Origin: DATFDN01 sp049591635
GTDB lineage: Bacteria > Pseudomonadota > Alphaproteobacteria > Acetobacterales > Acetobacteraceae
Length of the DNA: 27,112 nucleotides
NCBI GenBank assembly: GCA_049591635.1
Contig: JBAWFF010000057.1
Span: 1-27,112 of the forward strand
Reading direction: 5' to 3'
Shown here: positions 7,774 to 14,436 of the stretch, in pieces
Layout: every line of letters starts with the position of its first letter
Position numbering within the stretch: the stretch's first letter is position 1
The notes under the pieces: model-generated
The model's database searches: none
Seen by the model: the letters and a program-made list of their open reading frames with translations, nothing else
What the model was told of the DNA's origin: nothing
Program-made: the position numbers and the translations under genes

Positions 7774-7950
7774 TCACGCGGTGGCGCGGACGGCCGGCAG
7801 ACGGTAACCCCCGCCCACGCTGATACGGCCGGTGTCGGCCACTTCGGTCGGCACTGGCGCCGGCAAGCGATAGCCACCGCCGAGGCGCACGCGGCCGGAA
7901 TCGGACGTCGCGGCGCGGACGGGCTCGGGCAGCAGCGCGGTCTTGTTCAT
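7774..7950 (-). CDS. 58-aa tandem-repeat peptide, first gene of the operon (candidate precursor peptide)
   Basis: On the minus strand ATG 7950 opens a 58-codon frame ending in TGA at 7774 (a second TGA follows at once), with AGGAG eight bases upstream. Residues 1-16 form a leader-like stretch, MNKTALLPEPVRAATS. Two near-identical units follow, DSGRVRLGGGYRLPA (17-31) and DTGRISVGGGYRLPA (39-53), offset by 22 residues and joined by PVPTEV. The peptide has no cysteine, no signal sequence and no hydrophobic segment. The GGGYRLP codons differ between units at several third positions, so the repeat is kept at the protein level. It leads the operon containing the DUF6065-like, membrane, lipoprotein and papain-like genes. 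The leader-plus-repeated-core layout resembles RiPP precursors, but no known RiPP class is recognised. Confidence 0.6.
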   Translation of the reverse strand: MNKTALLPEPVRAATSDSGRVRLGGGYRLPAPVPTEVADTGRISVGGGYRLPAVRATA

Positions 7951-8078
7951 GTTGAACTCCTGTGGGTTACGAATTTATCTCGAGGCTGCGTAGCCCCTAG
8001 ACCAGACGCCGACACGAAAACGGCCCCGCCGAAGAGGCAGGGCCGCGAGTGGTCGGAACTCTGGAGAGAGGCGGGCAT
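7947..8078 (-). CDS. Possible 43-aa leader ORF overlapping the repeat-peptide start
   Basis: ATG 8078 lies about 16 bases after the predicted transcription start. It opens a frame of 43 codons (MPASLQSSDHSRPCLFGGAV and onward) whose TGA overlaps the ATG of the 58-aa peptide as ATGA. The frame runs through the terminator-like hairpin at 8017-8045. It could be a leader peptide coupling translation to attenuation or to the downstream gene. There is no good ribosome site and no codon bias argument, so it may be chance. Confidence 0.2.
   Translation of the reverse strand: MPASLQSSDHSRPCLFGGAVFVSASGLGATQPRDKFVTHRSST
8017..8045 (-). terminator. Terminator-like hairpin in the operon leader (possible attenuator)
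   Basis: Read on the minus strand, arms CGGCCCTGCC and GGCGGGGCCG enclose TCTTC and are followed by TTTTCG. The stem has 9 pairs with one mismatch. It lies between the predicted promoter and the 58-aa peptide gene, about 50 bases after the expected start of transcription. An upstream CCCGCC (about 8070-8075) could pair with GGCGGG in the 3' arm as an antiterminator. Confidence 0.45.
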
Positions 8079-8100
8079 ACGTCGCCCGTTGACTGAGACA

Positions 8101-8129
8101 GACATACTCCAACCAGGGAGCGATGTCAA
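8101..8129 (-). promoter_or_regulatory. Predicted promoter of the repeat-peptide operon
   Basis: On the minus strand a perfect TTGACA (8129-8124) is followed by a 17-base spacer and TATGTC (8106-8101). Transcription would begin near 8094, giving a leader of about 145 bases before the 58-aa peptide start. The region is AT-rich compared with its surroundings. Confidence 0.5.
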
Positions 8130-8130
8130 G

Positions 8131-8259
8131 CTTATTTTCCTAGTGAGTCCAGACAAAAGTCCTAACTCTAGCGGCGGCAATCTTTTCTCGCATTCCGTTA
8201 GTCTCGCGTTTATATTTCGCCGTCAGGTTGTTGATGGTCCGCTCCAAGCCCTCAGTTAG
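8131..8259. promoter_or_regulatory. Divergent regulatory region with repeated CTAAC-type motif
   Basis: This intergenic stretch between the minus operon and the BTAD regulator holds CTAAC at 8162-8166 (plus) and GTTAG at 8197-8201 and 8255-8259. A related CTCACTAGGAAAA lies on the minus strand at about 8136-8148, just upstream of the -35 box. Similar motifs stand in front of the XRE gene (11227-11298), so these may be operators for a shared regulator. No other feature is visible in the 350-base gap except the leader elements listed. Confidence 0.3.
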
Positions 8260-8300
8260 CGAGGTATCCGATCGCCCATTCGGACGCATCGAACATAGTC

Positions 8301-10397
8301 TTGCTCCGACGATCGGATTATACCGGAGCGGCGCTGCACGTTGGCTTGTTCGGCGCCATGTCCGCGCGCGATCGTGCGGGACAATCCGTACTGCCGAAGA
8401 TGCGGAAGACTCGCGCGGTACTTGCCATTCTGGCCCTGCGCGCGCCGGATCCCGTGCAGCGTGGGCATCTAACCGCTCTACTTTGGAGCCGGCGGGATCC
8501 CCAACAGGCGCGTGCTTCTCTCCGTCAGGCTCTGCATGAGCTTCACGATGTGCTCGGGGCAGAGGCGAGGAACTTGCTCCAAGTCGACCGCAACTACCTC
8601 GCGTTGCGCGCCGACCTGATTTGGGTGGACGTAGGCGCCCTCAGGCAAGCGAGACCACATCGTCCGGAAGGGCTTGCGCTTTATCGCCCGTCCTTTCTGG
8701 ACGATCTCAATGGCCTCGATCCTTCGTTCGACCGTTGGCTCAGTGCCGAGCGGCAGCGGTTGGTGCTCCTCGCACGCGGGCTGGCCGAGACCGCTCTGGG
8801 GGAGGCGGCCGAGCCGTCCGAGGTGCTGGCGGCGGCTGAGCAACTTCTTGGAGTCGACCCGGCGCACGAGGGCGCGTGGCGCGCAGTTATGCAGAGTTAC
8901 GGACACGCTGGCGACCGCACGGCGGCGGCCGATGCTTTCGCGCGATGCAAGGCCGCGCTTGCCGAGCACGCCGGGCTCGAGCCCTCCTCCGAAACCCTGA
9001 ACCTTGCCAGGGCGCTCCGCGAGGATCGAGCGATCGCGTGCGATGTGGTCTCCGTGCGCGGATCAGATCGCGAAGTCCGCATCGTCGCGTCCGCGTCTGC
9101 GCGCGCACGCACCGAGCCCGGCACGCGCATCCGCGTGGGGATCATGCCGCCGCGAGCACTCGATCCGAACCGGGTCGATGAACTTTCACTGGGCTTGGCG
9201 GAGGAGATCACGACCGCGCTCGCCCCGTTCCGATGGATATCGTGCGTTTCCAGCCCCTCGCTTGCTGCGATTGCCGCCGAGTCGCGCGACGCGAGTCTGG
9301 CATGGCGCAGCCTCAAGCTCGATTTTCTCTTGGAGGGGACCATCCAACGCGGTCCCCACGGTGTGCGGATCATGGCAAGGCTGCTTGATATGCATGCTGC
9401 CGACGAGGTGATCTGGGCGCACCGCTTCGATCGGGCGGTGGACGACATTTTGGCGCTTCAGGACGAAATCGCCTCGGCTATCGTGGCCCAGATCGCGCCT
9501 GAACTGCTTCTGCGCGAGGGCAAGCGCGCCGTTGCCCGGCGGCGCGCTGATCCGACGTCGCACGATCTGATGCTGCGGGCGATACCGGCCATCTACCGGC
9601 TTGATCAGGCTGACTTTCGTGCGGCCGGACAGATGCTAGAGGAAGCCCTTCTTCTCGACCCCGGCAACGCTCCGGCGCATGCTTGGCTGGCGCACTGGCA
9701 CATCTTCCTGGTAGGACAAGGTTGGGCAGAGGACACCGGTGTAGCGATCCGGCAGGCGTGCATGCTGGCAGAGAGGGCAGTGACTCTCGATCCGGGTGAT
9801 GCGCGTGCGCTGACGCTAGCGGGTCATGTGCGGGGCTTCTTGGACGACAAGGCGCAGGAGGGGCGGGCACTCCACGAGCGAGCCTTGGCGATCAACCCCA
9901 ACCTCGCGCTTGCTTGGTGCTTGTCGGGCCTCGCGCATTGCTATCTCGGCGAGCTAGACGAGGCGATCCGACGCATCAACCAAGCGCAGATCCTTTCCCC
10001 GTACGATCCGCACGGCTTCTTCTTCGATATGGCCCTGACCATGCCGTACTTGCTGCGCCATGAGTACAAGATGGCTGCTGAGATCGGCCGGCGCGCGATC
10101 GAACTAAACCCGATCTTCTCGTCCAGCTATAAGGTGCTGCTAGCTGCCCTCGGGCATCTCGGTCGCGAAGCGGAGGCGCATGCGGTCCGTGCCCGGCTCC
10201 TCGATCTGGAACCGGGCTTCACCATAAGCGATGCGTTACGCAGGTCACCGCTCACGCGCGAACAGGATCTGGGGCATTATGCGGAGGGCCTTAGGCTGGC
10301 TGGGCTTGCCGAAAACGCGGTCGCTCCCGCTTCTCCGGCGCTCCCGCTGCTGCGTTATCGGCCCGCCCGCCGGTCGTCGCGGACCGCTGGGCGCTAG
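8301..10397 (+). CDS. BTAD/SARP-type transcriptional regulator with TolB/FlgO-like and TPR domains
   Basis: The product has about 698 residues. Residues 10-100 resemble the OmpR-type DNA-binding domain of SARP/AfsR regulators (KTRAVLAILALRAP, HLTALLWSRRDPQQARASLR). Residues 100-245 form a bacterial transcriptional activation domain with helical repeats (SFLDDLNGLDPSFDRWLSAE, then DAFARCKAALAEHAGLEPS). Residues 275-395 match the TolB/FlgO-like domain of CadC-type regulators (DELSLGLAEEITTALAPF and LDFLLEGTIQRGP). The remainder is TPR-like (ALTLAGHVRGFL, AIRRINQAQILSPYDP). No membrane segment is present. The start is uncertain: TTG 8301 keeps the first strand (LHVGLFG); ATG 8358 would cut it; no good ribosome site is seen for either. 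Being divergent from the repeat-peptide operon, it is the natural candidate to control it. Confidence 0.8.
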   Translation: MLRRSDYTGAALHVGLFGAMSARDRAGQSVLPKMRKTRAVLAILALRAPDPVQRGHLTALLWSRRDPQQARASLRQALHELHDVLGAEARNLLQVDRNYLALRADLIWVDVGALRQARPHRPEGLALYRPSFLDDLNGLDPSFDRWLSAERQRLVLLARGLAETALGEAAEPSEVLAAAEQLLGVDPAHEGAWRAVMQSYGHAGDRTAAADAFARCKAALAEHAGLEPSSETLNLARALREDRAIACDVVSVRGSDREVRIVASASARARTEPGTRIRVGIMPPRALDPNRVDELSLGLAEEITTALAPFRWISCVSSPSLAAIAAESRDASLAWRSLKLDFLLEGTIQRGPHGVRIMARLLDMHAADEVIWAHRFDRAVDDILALQDEIASAIVAQIAPELLLREGKRAVARRRADPTSHDLMLRAIPAIYRLDQADFRAAGQMLEEALLLDPGNAPAHAWLAHWHIFLVGQGWAEDTGVAIRQACMLAERAVTLDPGDARALTLAGHVRGFLDDKAQEGRALHERALAINPNLALAWCLSGLAHCYLGELDEAIRRINQAQILSPYDPHGFFFDMALTMPYLLRHEYKMAAEIGRRAIELNPIFSSSYKVLLAALGHLGREAEAHAVRARLLDLEPGFTISDALRRSPLTREQDLGHYAEGLRLAGLAENAVAPASPALPLLRYRPARRSSRTAGR

Positions 10398-10857
10398 CGC
10401 GCCCCCCGGCCTCCACGCCGTTAAGTGCCGCGACGATCCTGCTGATGCCCTCGGCGTGCCAGCGTTGGATGGCCTTGTGATCCGCCCCCATGGCTGCCGC
10501 CAACCTGCGCCAAGGGAAGAGGTGACGCTCGGTAATCGGATTAACCAGGCTGCGGGCACCGACGATGCGGCGCAAGACATACCGATCAACGGGAATCAGC
10601 AGGATCCAGCCCATCGCCTCATCCATCCGGCTGATCTCGGCCGCCGACGGCACCGGGGGGCGGATGCGCTTGTCGGCCGGAGCATAGCTGTCCATGGCGA
10701 TCCGTACGATGTCGAGATTCGAGGTTCGGAGCCTGGTGGTCCAGCCGGTGTTAGGCAGCGCTAGAAGTGCCGCGCCAGCTTCCTCCAACCGTCGGGTTAC
10801 CAGGGCTGCATCGATATGCGCCTCGGCGGTGGTCGCCTCGGTATGAAACTGCGACAT
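10291..10857 (-). CDS. DUF6362 family protein
   Basis: The 188-residue product contains VTRRLEEAGAALLALP, SAAEISRMDEAMGWILLIPV and FPWRRLAAAMGADHKAIQRW, ending the domain in HAEGISRIVAALN. This order (helical N-terminus, 'RMDEAxGW', then a helix-turn-helix-like 'WKxIxxxxGxxxxxxxRW') matches DUF6362, common in prophages and accessory regions of alphaproteobacteria. Function is unknown; the C-terminal motif suggests DNA binding. The last 35 or so residues are basic and Ala/Gly-rich, and their codons overlap the 3' end of the BTAD gene on the opposite strand by 107 bases. AGGAGG upstream of ATG 10857 gives a firm start. It follows the GcrA-like gene by 24 bases and is probably co-transcribed with it. 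Confidence 0.75.
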   Translation of the reverse strand: MSQFHTEATTAEAHIDAALVTRRLEEAGAALLALPNTGWTTRLRTSNLDIVRIAMDSYAPADKRIRPPVPSAAEISRMDEAMGWILLIPVDRYVLRRIVGARSLVNPITERHLFPWRRLAAAMGADHKAIQRWHAEGISRIVAALNGVEAGGRASAQRSATTGGRADNAAAGAPEKRERPRFRQAQPA

Positions 10858-10881
10858 TTGGATGGACCTCCTCGGACCGGA

Positions 10882-11193
10882 TCAGCGGAAGAAGAACGGC
10901 AGCGGATAGTCGACCCCTTCGAGTAATGTGCCGGCGGTCAGAGGCCCCCAGCTCCGAGGATGACCGGCGGGCAACGGCTCGCGCCCGGGATCATCGTGTG
11001 GCCGGACGAAGTCCGGCGGCGCGCACCGGGCGCTAATCGCGCGGGCACGCGCTTCAATGAGGTCCTGGCTGCGCCCCAGGAGGCGGGCGATTTCATCCCA
11101 AGTCGCGTTCTCCGCACGGAGGCGGCGGATTTGCGCATCGAGGGCTTCGGTCCAGGCGCTCGGGAGGGAGACGACAACGGCGGGAGTGGGCAT
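10882..11193 (-). CDS. Small GcrA/AsnC-like helix-turn-helix protein
   Basis: The 103-residue product begins MPTPAVVVSLPSAWTEALDA, then QIRRLRAENATWDEIARLLG and RSQDLIEARARAI. This is an N-terminal trihelical HTH resembling the DNA-binding end of GcrA or small 'AsnC-family' proteins of alphaproteobacterial accessory DNA. The C-terminus, GHPRSWGPLTAGTLLEGVDY, is a recurrent tail of that family. GAGG six bases before ATG 11193 supports the start; the open frame reaches back to 11358 but would run through the XRE promoter. It is divergent from the XRE gene and is followed by the DUF6362 gene. The target and role are unknown. Confidence 0.65.
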   Translation of the reverse strand: MPTPAVVVSLPSAWTEALDAQIRRLRAENATWDEIARLLGRSQDLIEARARAISARCAPPDFVRPHDDPGREPLPAGHPRSWGPLTAGTLLEGVDYPLPFFFR

Positions 11194-11226
11194 TGGCAAC
11201 CTCGTCTCGAACAAACCAGGAACCCT

Positions 11227-11298
11227 AGTTAGTGTGACTGCCTGGAGAAAGTCAATAGGATTAACCAACTGTGCCAATAAATCCCTTTTCTGGTTAGT
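11227..11298. promoter_or_regulatory. Divergent operator region between GcrA-like and XRE genes
   Basis: The 127-base intergenic region is AT-rich. It holds AGTTAGT (11227-11233), ATTAACCA (11260-11267) and GGTTAGT (11292-11298), spaced about 33 bases apart, the first and third in the same orientation and the second opposite. A TTGACT lies at 11255-11250 on the minus strand. The arrangement is typical of repressor operator sites next to an XRE gene. Confidence 0.4.
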
Positions 11299-11320
11299 CT
11301 TCATGACGTAGGTTGCTCCG

Positions 11321-11653
11321 ATGAGCACCCCGCAGGAGATCGGTGAACGCATCCGCACGACCCGTCAGGAGCGACGAATCACCCAGGAGGAGTTGGCGGC
11401 GGCGGTGGGCGTCTCGCGGAGTGCGGTCGCGCAATGGGAGACCGGCCGCTCCGGCCAGATCACCGGCAATCTCGCGCGCATCGCGCAGGTGCTTGGGGTA
11501 GGCGTTGAGTATTTGATGCAGGGCGGCCCGTCGGGCATCCCCGAGGCGAGCAGCGCCGACGAGATAGCCATACTGCGCCTCTACCGCGACTGCGCGCCCG
11601 AGGACCGCCAGATACTGCTGCGAACGGCCCGCCGGCTGGCCGGCCCTCGTTGA
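11321..11653 (+). CDS. XRE-family HTH transcriptional regulator
   Basis: The 110-residue product begins STPQEIGERIRTTRQERRIT and continues QEELAAAVGVSRSAVAQWET then GRSGQITGNLARIAQVLGVG, a complete Cro/cI-type helix-turn-helix with recognition helix SRSAVAQWE. A short C-terminal helical region (DEIAILRLYRDCAPEDRQIL) may dimerise. Such small phage-type repressors usually regulate their own divergent promoter; the repeated TTAG/CTAA motifs just upstream would be the obvious sites. The gene is divergent from the GcrA-like gene and its stop lies one base from the uppP stop on the other strand. AGG about eight bases upstream is a modest ribosome site. Confidence 0.85.
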   Translation: MSTPQEIGERIRTTRQERRITQEELAAAVGVSRSAVAQWETGRSGQITGNLARIAQVLGVGVEYLMQGGPSGIPEASSADEIAILRLYRDCAPEDRQILLRTARRLAGPR

Positions 11654-11654
11654 G

Positions 11655-12497
11655 CTAGCGCAACAGCAGCACTGCCAAGCTGCCTGCCCCGGCGGCGAAG
11701 CAGTAGTAGGCGAACGGGTTCAAGGCCCAGGTGTCGTTGCCGCGGAAGTAGCGCATCAAGAAGGCGGTGCTGGCATAAGCCGTCAGTCCGGCCACGACCG
11801 CCGCGAGAATGGACAGCTCGACAACGTTGCCGCTGAGCGCCACCCCGGCGTGGCGCAGCTTCGGCACCTCGAGGACGGTGGCACCGAGAATGATCGGGGT
11901 CGCGATCAGAAACGAGAAATGCGCCGATCCCGCGTGGTCGATCCCACGAAGCAACCCCCCCACGATGGTGGCGCCGGAACGTGAAATGCCAGGTACCAGC
12001 GCGGTGCATTGCCAGCAACCGATCGCAAGCGCATCGGCGACTGTGAGGGTCGAGAGCTGACGATGGCCGCTTCCGCGTAGTTGCTCGCCGAACAGCAGGA
12101 GCAAGCCGTTCACGATCAACATGGCGGCGGCGATCACGGGCACGCCGAACAATCCCCGAAGCATATGCTCCAACAGAAAACCCACGATCACTCCGGGAAT
12201 AGTCGCGACCACGATGAGCCAGACGACGCGCCGGCTCTCGGCCACCTGATGAGTGTCGCCGATTCCCAGGATGCCAATCAGAAGCGCCCACCAGTCGCGC
12301 CAAAAATACAGCAGGAGCGCGATGGCGGTGCCCACATGGAGCATCACCAGAAAGGGCAGGAACGAAGGCGCGCTCTGGTCCACGCGCCAATTCAGGAGGG
12401 CGGGCAGCACCACGGCATGGCCGAGGCTACTGACTGGAAACAGCTCTGTAGCGCCCTGTAGCAGAGCGAGGCCGACGGCCTGGATCGCGGTCATCAT
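11655..12497 (-). CDS. uppP: Undecaprenyl-diphosphatase (UppP/BacA family)
   Basis: The 280-residue polytopic membrane protein has LLQGATELFPVSSLGHAVVL near the N-terminus, corresponding to the QGxTEFLPISSxGH motif (here with Leu-Phe swapped), and LVPGISRSGATIVGGLLRGI, the PGxSRSxxT motif. Together these form the BacA active site. It hydrolyses undecaprenyl diphosphate to undecaprenyl phosphate at the periplasmic face, recycling the lipid carrier for peptidoglycan and other polymers. GAGGAAG precedes ATG 12497; ATG 12494 is an alternative one codon later. It is the last gene of a three-gene minus-strand operon after DedA and an ATP-grasp ligase, 54 bases behind the latter. Confidence 0.92.
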   Translation of the reverse strand: MMTAIQAVGLALLQGATELFPVSSLGHAVVLPALLNWRVDQSAPSFLPFLVMLHVGTAIALLLYFWRDWWALLIGILGIGDTHQVAESRRVVWLIVVATIPGVIVGFLLEHMLRGLFGVPVIAAAMLIVNGLLLLFGEQLRGSGHRQLSTLTVADALAIGCWQCTALVPGISRSGATIVGGLLRGIDHAGSAHFSFLIATPIILGATVLEVPKLRHAGVALSGNVVELSILAAVVAGLTAYASTAFLMRYFRGNDTWALNPFAYYCFAAGAGSLAVLLLR

Positions 12498-12551
12498 CGA
12501 CGCTTCCTCGCCCGAAACCGGGGCGCGCCGCAACACTTCTTCTGCCAGCGG

Positions 12552-13652
12552 TCAGTCGTTTATTGGGTAGGCTGCCATCAGGCGTCGCTGGGTCCGCCAC
12601 AACCGCAAAAGTTCCCGGACCCGCGTGGGGCGCGCCCCACGCGCGCGGTTGGCGGCACCAATGCGGTAGGCGAGGCCGTAATGCAGGAACTGGCTGCGCC
12701 ATGCCTGCCCCAGTGACGTGCGAGGATCCCAAATATGAGTTGCCTCCGAGCCCGCGCCATTCACCTCGATCACCCGGAATCCCTCGCCCCGACCGAGGGC
12801 GGCGAGCGAAGCGAAGCGCACGTCGATCCGTCCGAAATGGAAGTCAGGGATGGCACGCGCGAACCGTTCCAGGCGTGCTGTTAGTGCCGGAGTAATATGG
12901 CCGACACCGTCGCGAAAGATGGCGCCCTTGCAGTGGTTTCCCACAAACACCAACGCCACCCGGACCCCCTGCGCCGGCACTTCGGTAAGGCGTGCGGCGA
13001 GGCGCGGAAAGTAGAGGTGCGCCAGCTGCCCCGCCCGAGCGTCCGCCAGCACAAGGTCGCGCAAAGTGGTCCGTCCGTCCCCCACGACGAACGGAGTAGC
13101 CTTCAAGGTGAGCGAGGTGATCCGGCCGTGCGGCTCGTTGGGGTGGCGGACATAGAACAAGCCTGCTTCGTTCTCGTACTCGATGAATTCCTGAAGCACC
13201 ACGCGCTGACCCGCCGGAAAGCCCACGAGATAACGCAGGAGGTCGTCGCGTCCCCGCGCCAGCCGAACGCCGGTGCCGTTGCAGCCGATGTCCGGTTTGG
13301 CCACGATCGGCCAGGCGAGCCCAGCCGCATGCATCGCGGCCTCGGCGGCCGGAAGGTCGGCTTCCGTCCCGGTTGCATCCAGGACGGTATAGCGAGCCAG
13401 CGCGGCGCGGTCCGCTCCATCGGCAATCTGGTCGAGGATGGAGGTCTTGGATTCGCCGCAAAGCCCACCCGCGGTGATCCCCGGATTCGCCGCAGTGAGA
13501 AGTGCCGGCGACCAATGGCGCAGGCCGAGCGCGATGCAATGGGCCACCACGGGCGTGTAGAAAAGCCAGCTCGGCCAGAACTCGAAAAACGAAATCGGCC
13601 GCTCCGACCGGGGCTGCCGGTCTACCCGTGCCAGGGCCGCGTTGGTGCTCAT
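12552..13652 (-). CDS. D-Ala-D-Ala ligase-like ATP-grasp protein
   Basis: The product has 366 residues. An unusual N-terminus (ISFFEFWPSWLFYTPVVAHC) with one hydrophobic segment is followed by LTAANPGITAGGLCGESKTS. A recognisable ATP-grasp fold comes next: PIVAKPDIGCNGTGVRLARG binds ATP phosphates, VVLQEFIEYENEAGLFYVRH supplies acidic residues, FHFGRIDVRF and FRVIEVNGAGSEATHIWDP provide the Mg2+-binding Glu and Asn. These enzymes join a carboxylate to an amine or thiol through an acyl phosphate; the substrate is unknown. The ATG overlaps the dedA stop by ATGA and uppP follows, so a role in cell-envelope or lipid-linked chemistry is inferred. Confidence 0.8.
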   Translation of the reverse strand: MSTNAALARVDRQPRSERPISFFEFWPSWLFYTPVVAHCIALGLRHWSPALLTAANPGITAGGLCGESKTSILDQIADGADRAALARYTVLDATGTEADLPAAEAAMHAAGLAWPIVAKPDIGCNGTGVRLARGRDDLLRYLVGFPAGQRVVLQEFIEYENEAGLFYVRHPNEPHGRITSLTLKATPFVVGDGRTTLRDLVLADARAGQLAHLYFPRLAARLTEVPAQGVRVALVFVGNHCKGAIFRDGVGHITPALTARLERFARAIPDFHFGRIDVRFASLAALGRGEGFRVIEVNGAGSEATHIWDPRTSLGQAWRSQFLHYGLAYRIGAANRARGARPTRVRELLRLWRTQRRLMAAYPIND

Positions 13653-14278
13653 CGCTGGTGTGCGTCCTCAAATTGCGGTCTCGGGCGGGAGGATCTCCGC
13701 TTGCCGGACTGGCTCCGCAAGCGGCGGGCGATGCCGCCGGCCAAAGTCACGACCACGATCAGCCCCAAAACGCCCGCCCAGCGCCATATCCCGAAATGGT
13801 CCATCAAGAACGAGCCCACGCGTGTCGAGAGGGTGAACAGTGCCGACGTCCAGAATACGGTCGCGATCATCGTGGCGAGGGTGAATTGGCGCAGACTGGC
13901 GCCCAAAAAGCCGCAGGTCGTGTAGGTCGGCAGCCGCACCCCGGGCAGGAAGCGGCTCACCAGCACGACGCGGAACACCCGCCCGCGTAGCCAGGCCCGC
14001 ACCATCTCGGTTCGCGCGGGGGGTAGCAGTCGAGCCACCCAGGGAACATACGCGGCGATCCGGCCCAGTCCATACAGGCCCAGATCGCCGAGCACGATGC
14101 CTACGTAGAGGGAGCCGAGGGCAAGCGGGACCGAGAGGCTGCCATCGGCCGCCTGCATCCCGGCGAGAACCGTCGCCGCGTCTTCCAGGATGAAGGTCGC
14201 GAAAATGATCGCGAACGCCTGCAGCCCCGGGTGCTGCTGGGCGAAGGCGAACACGTCGGAGACCGACAAGCCGAACAT
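13649..14278 (-). CDS. DedA-family (SNARE-associated/VTT domain) membrane protein
   Basis: The 209-residue membrane protein starts MFGLSVSDVFAFAQQHPGLQ and carries AIIFATFILEDAATVLAGM, with the conserved acidic residues, then VGIVLGDLGLYGLGR and VVLVSRFLPGVRLPTYTTCG, the DedA motif with essential arginines. Members of this family have been shown to flip undecaprenyl phosphate or phosphatidylethanolamine across the inner membrane. The open frame extends upstream to 14425 from a TTG, but family similarity begins at 14278; the ribosome site is weak. The stop overlaps the ATP-grasp start (ATGA), so both are translated from one mRNA, with uppP after them. It is divergent from the alpha/beta hydrolase gene. 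Confidence 0.88.
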   Translation of the reverse strand: MFGLSVSDVFAFAQQHPGLQAFAIIFATFILEDAATVLAGMQAADGSLSVPLALGSLYVGIVLGDLGLYGLGRIAAYVPWVARLLPPARTEMVRAWLRGRVFRVVLVSRFLPGVRLPTYTTCGFLGASLRQFTLATMIATVFWTSALFTLSTRVGSFLMDHFGIWRWAGVLGLIVVVTLAGGIARRLRSQSGKRRSSRPRPQFEDAHQR

Positions 14279-14436
14279 TCCGTACTGACCGCCGACCTGT
14301 GGTGTTCCGACCGCCCCGTTAGCTCGGGTCGCCCCGCCCGGGTGGCGGCCCGCGACAGATAATGCCGGGCCCGCGTTGGACAAGGCGGAAGATCGACGCC
14401 TATCCTCTCGGCGAGAGTCGATCAAGGAGGCAGGGG

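Noticed and set aside
12552..13652. Graspetide-type ATP-grasp ligase serving the 58-aa peptide
   Set aside because: It lies in a different operon 4.6 kb away with dedA and uppP, and the peptide lacks the Thr/Ser plus Asp/Glu core pattern of graspetides.
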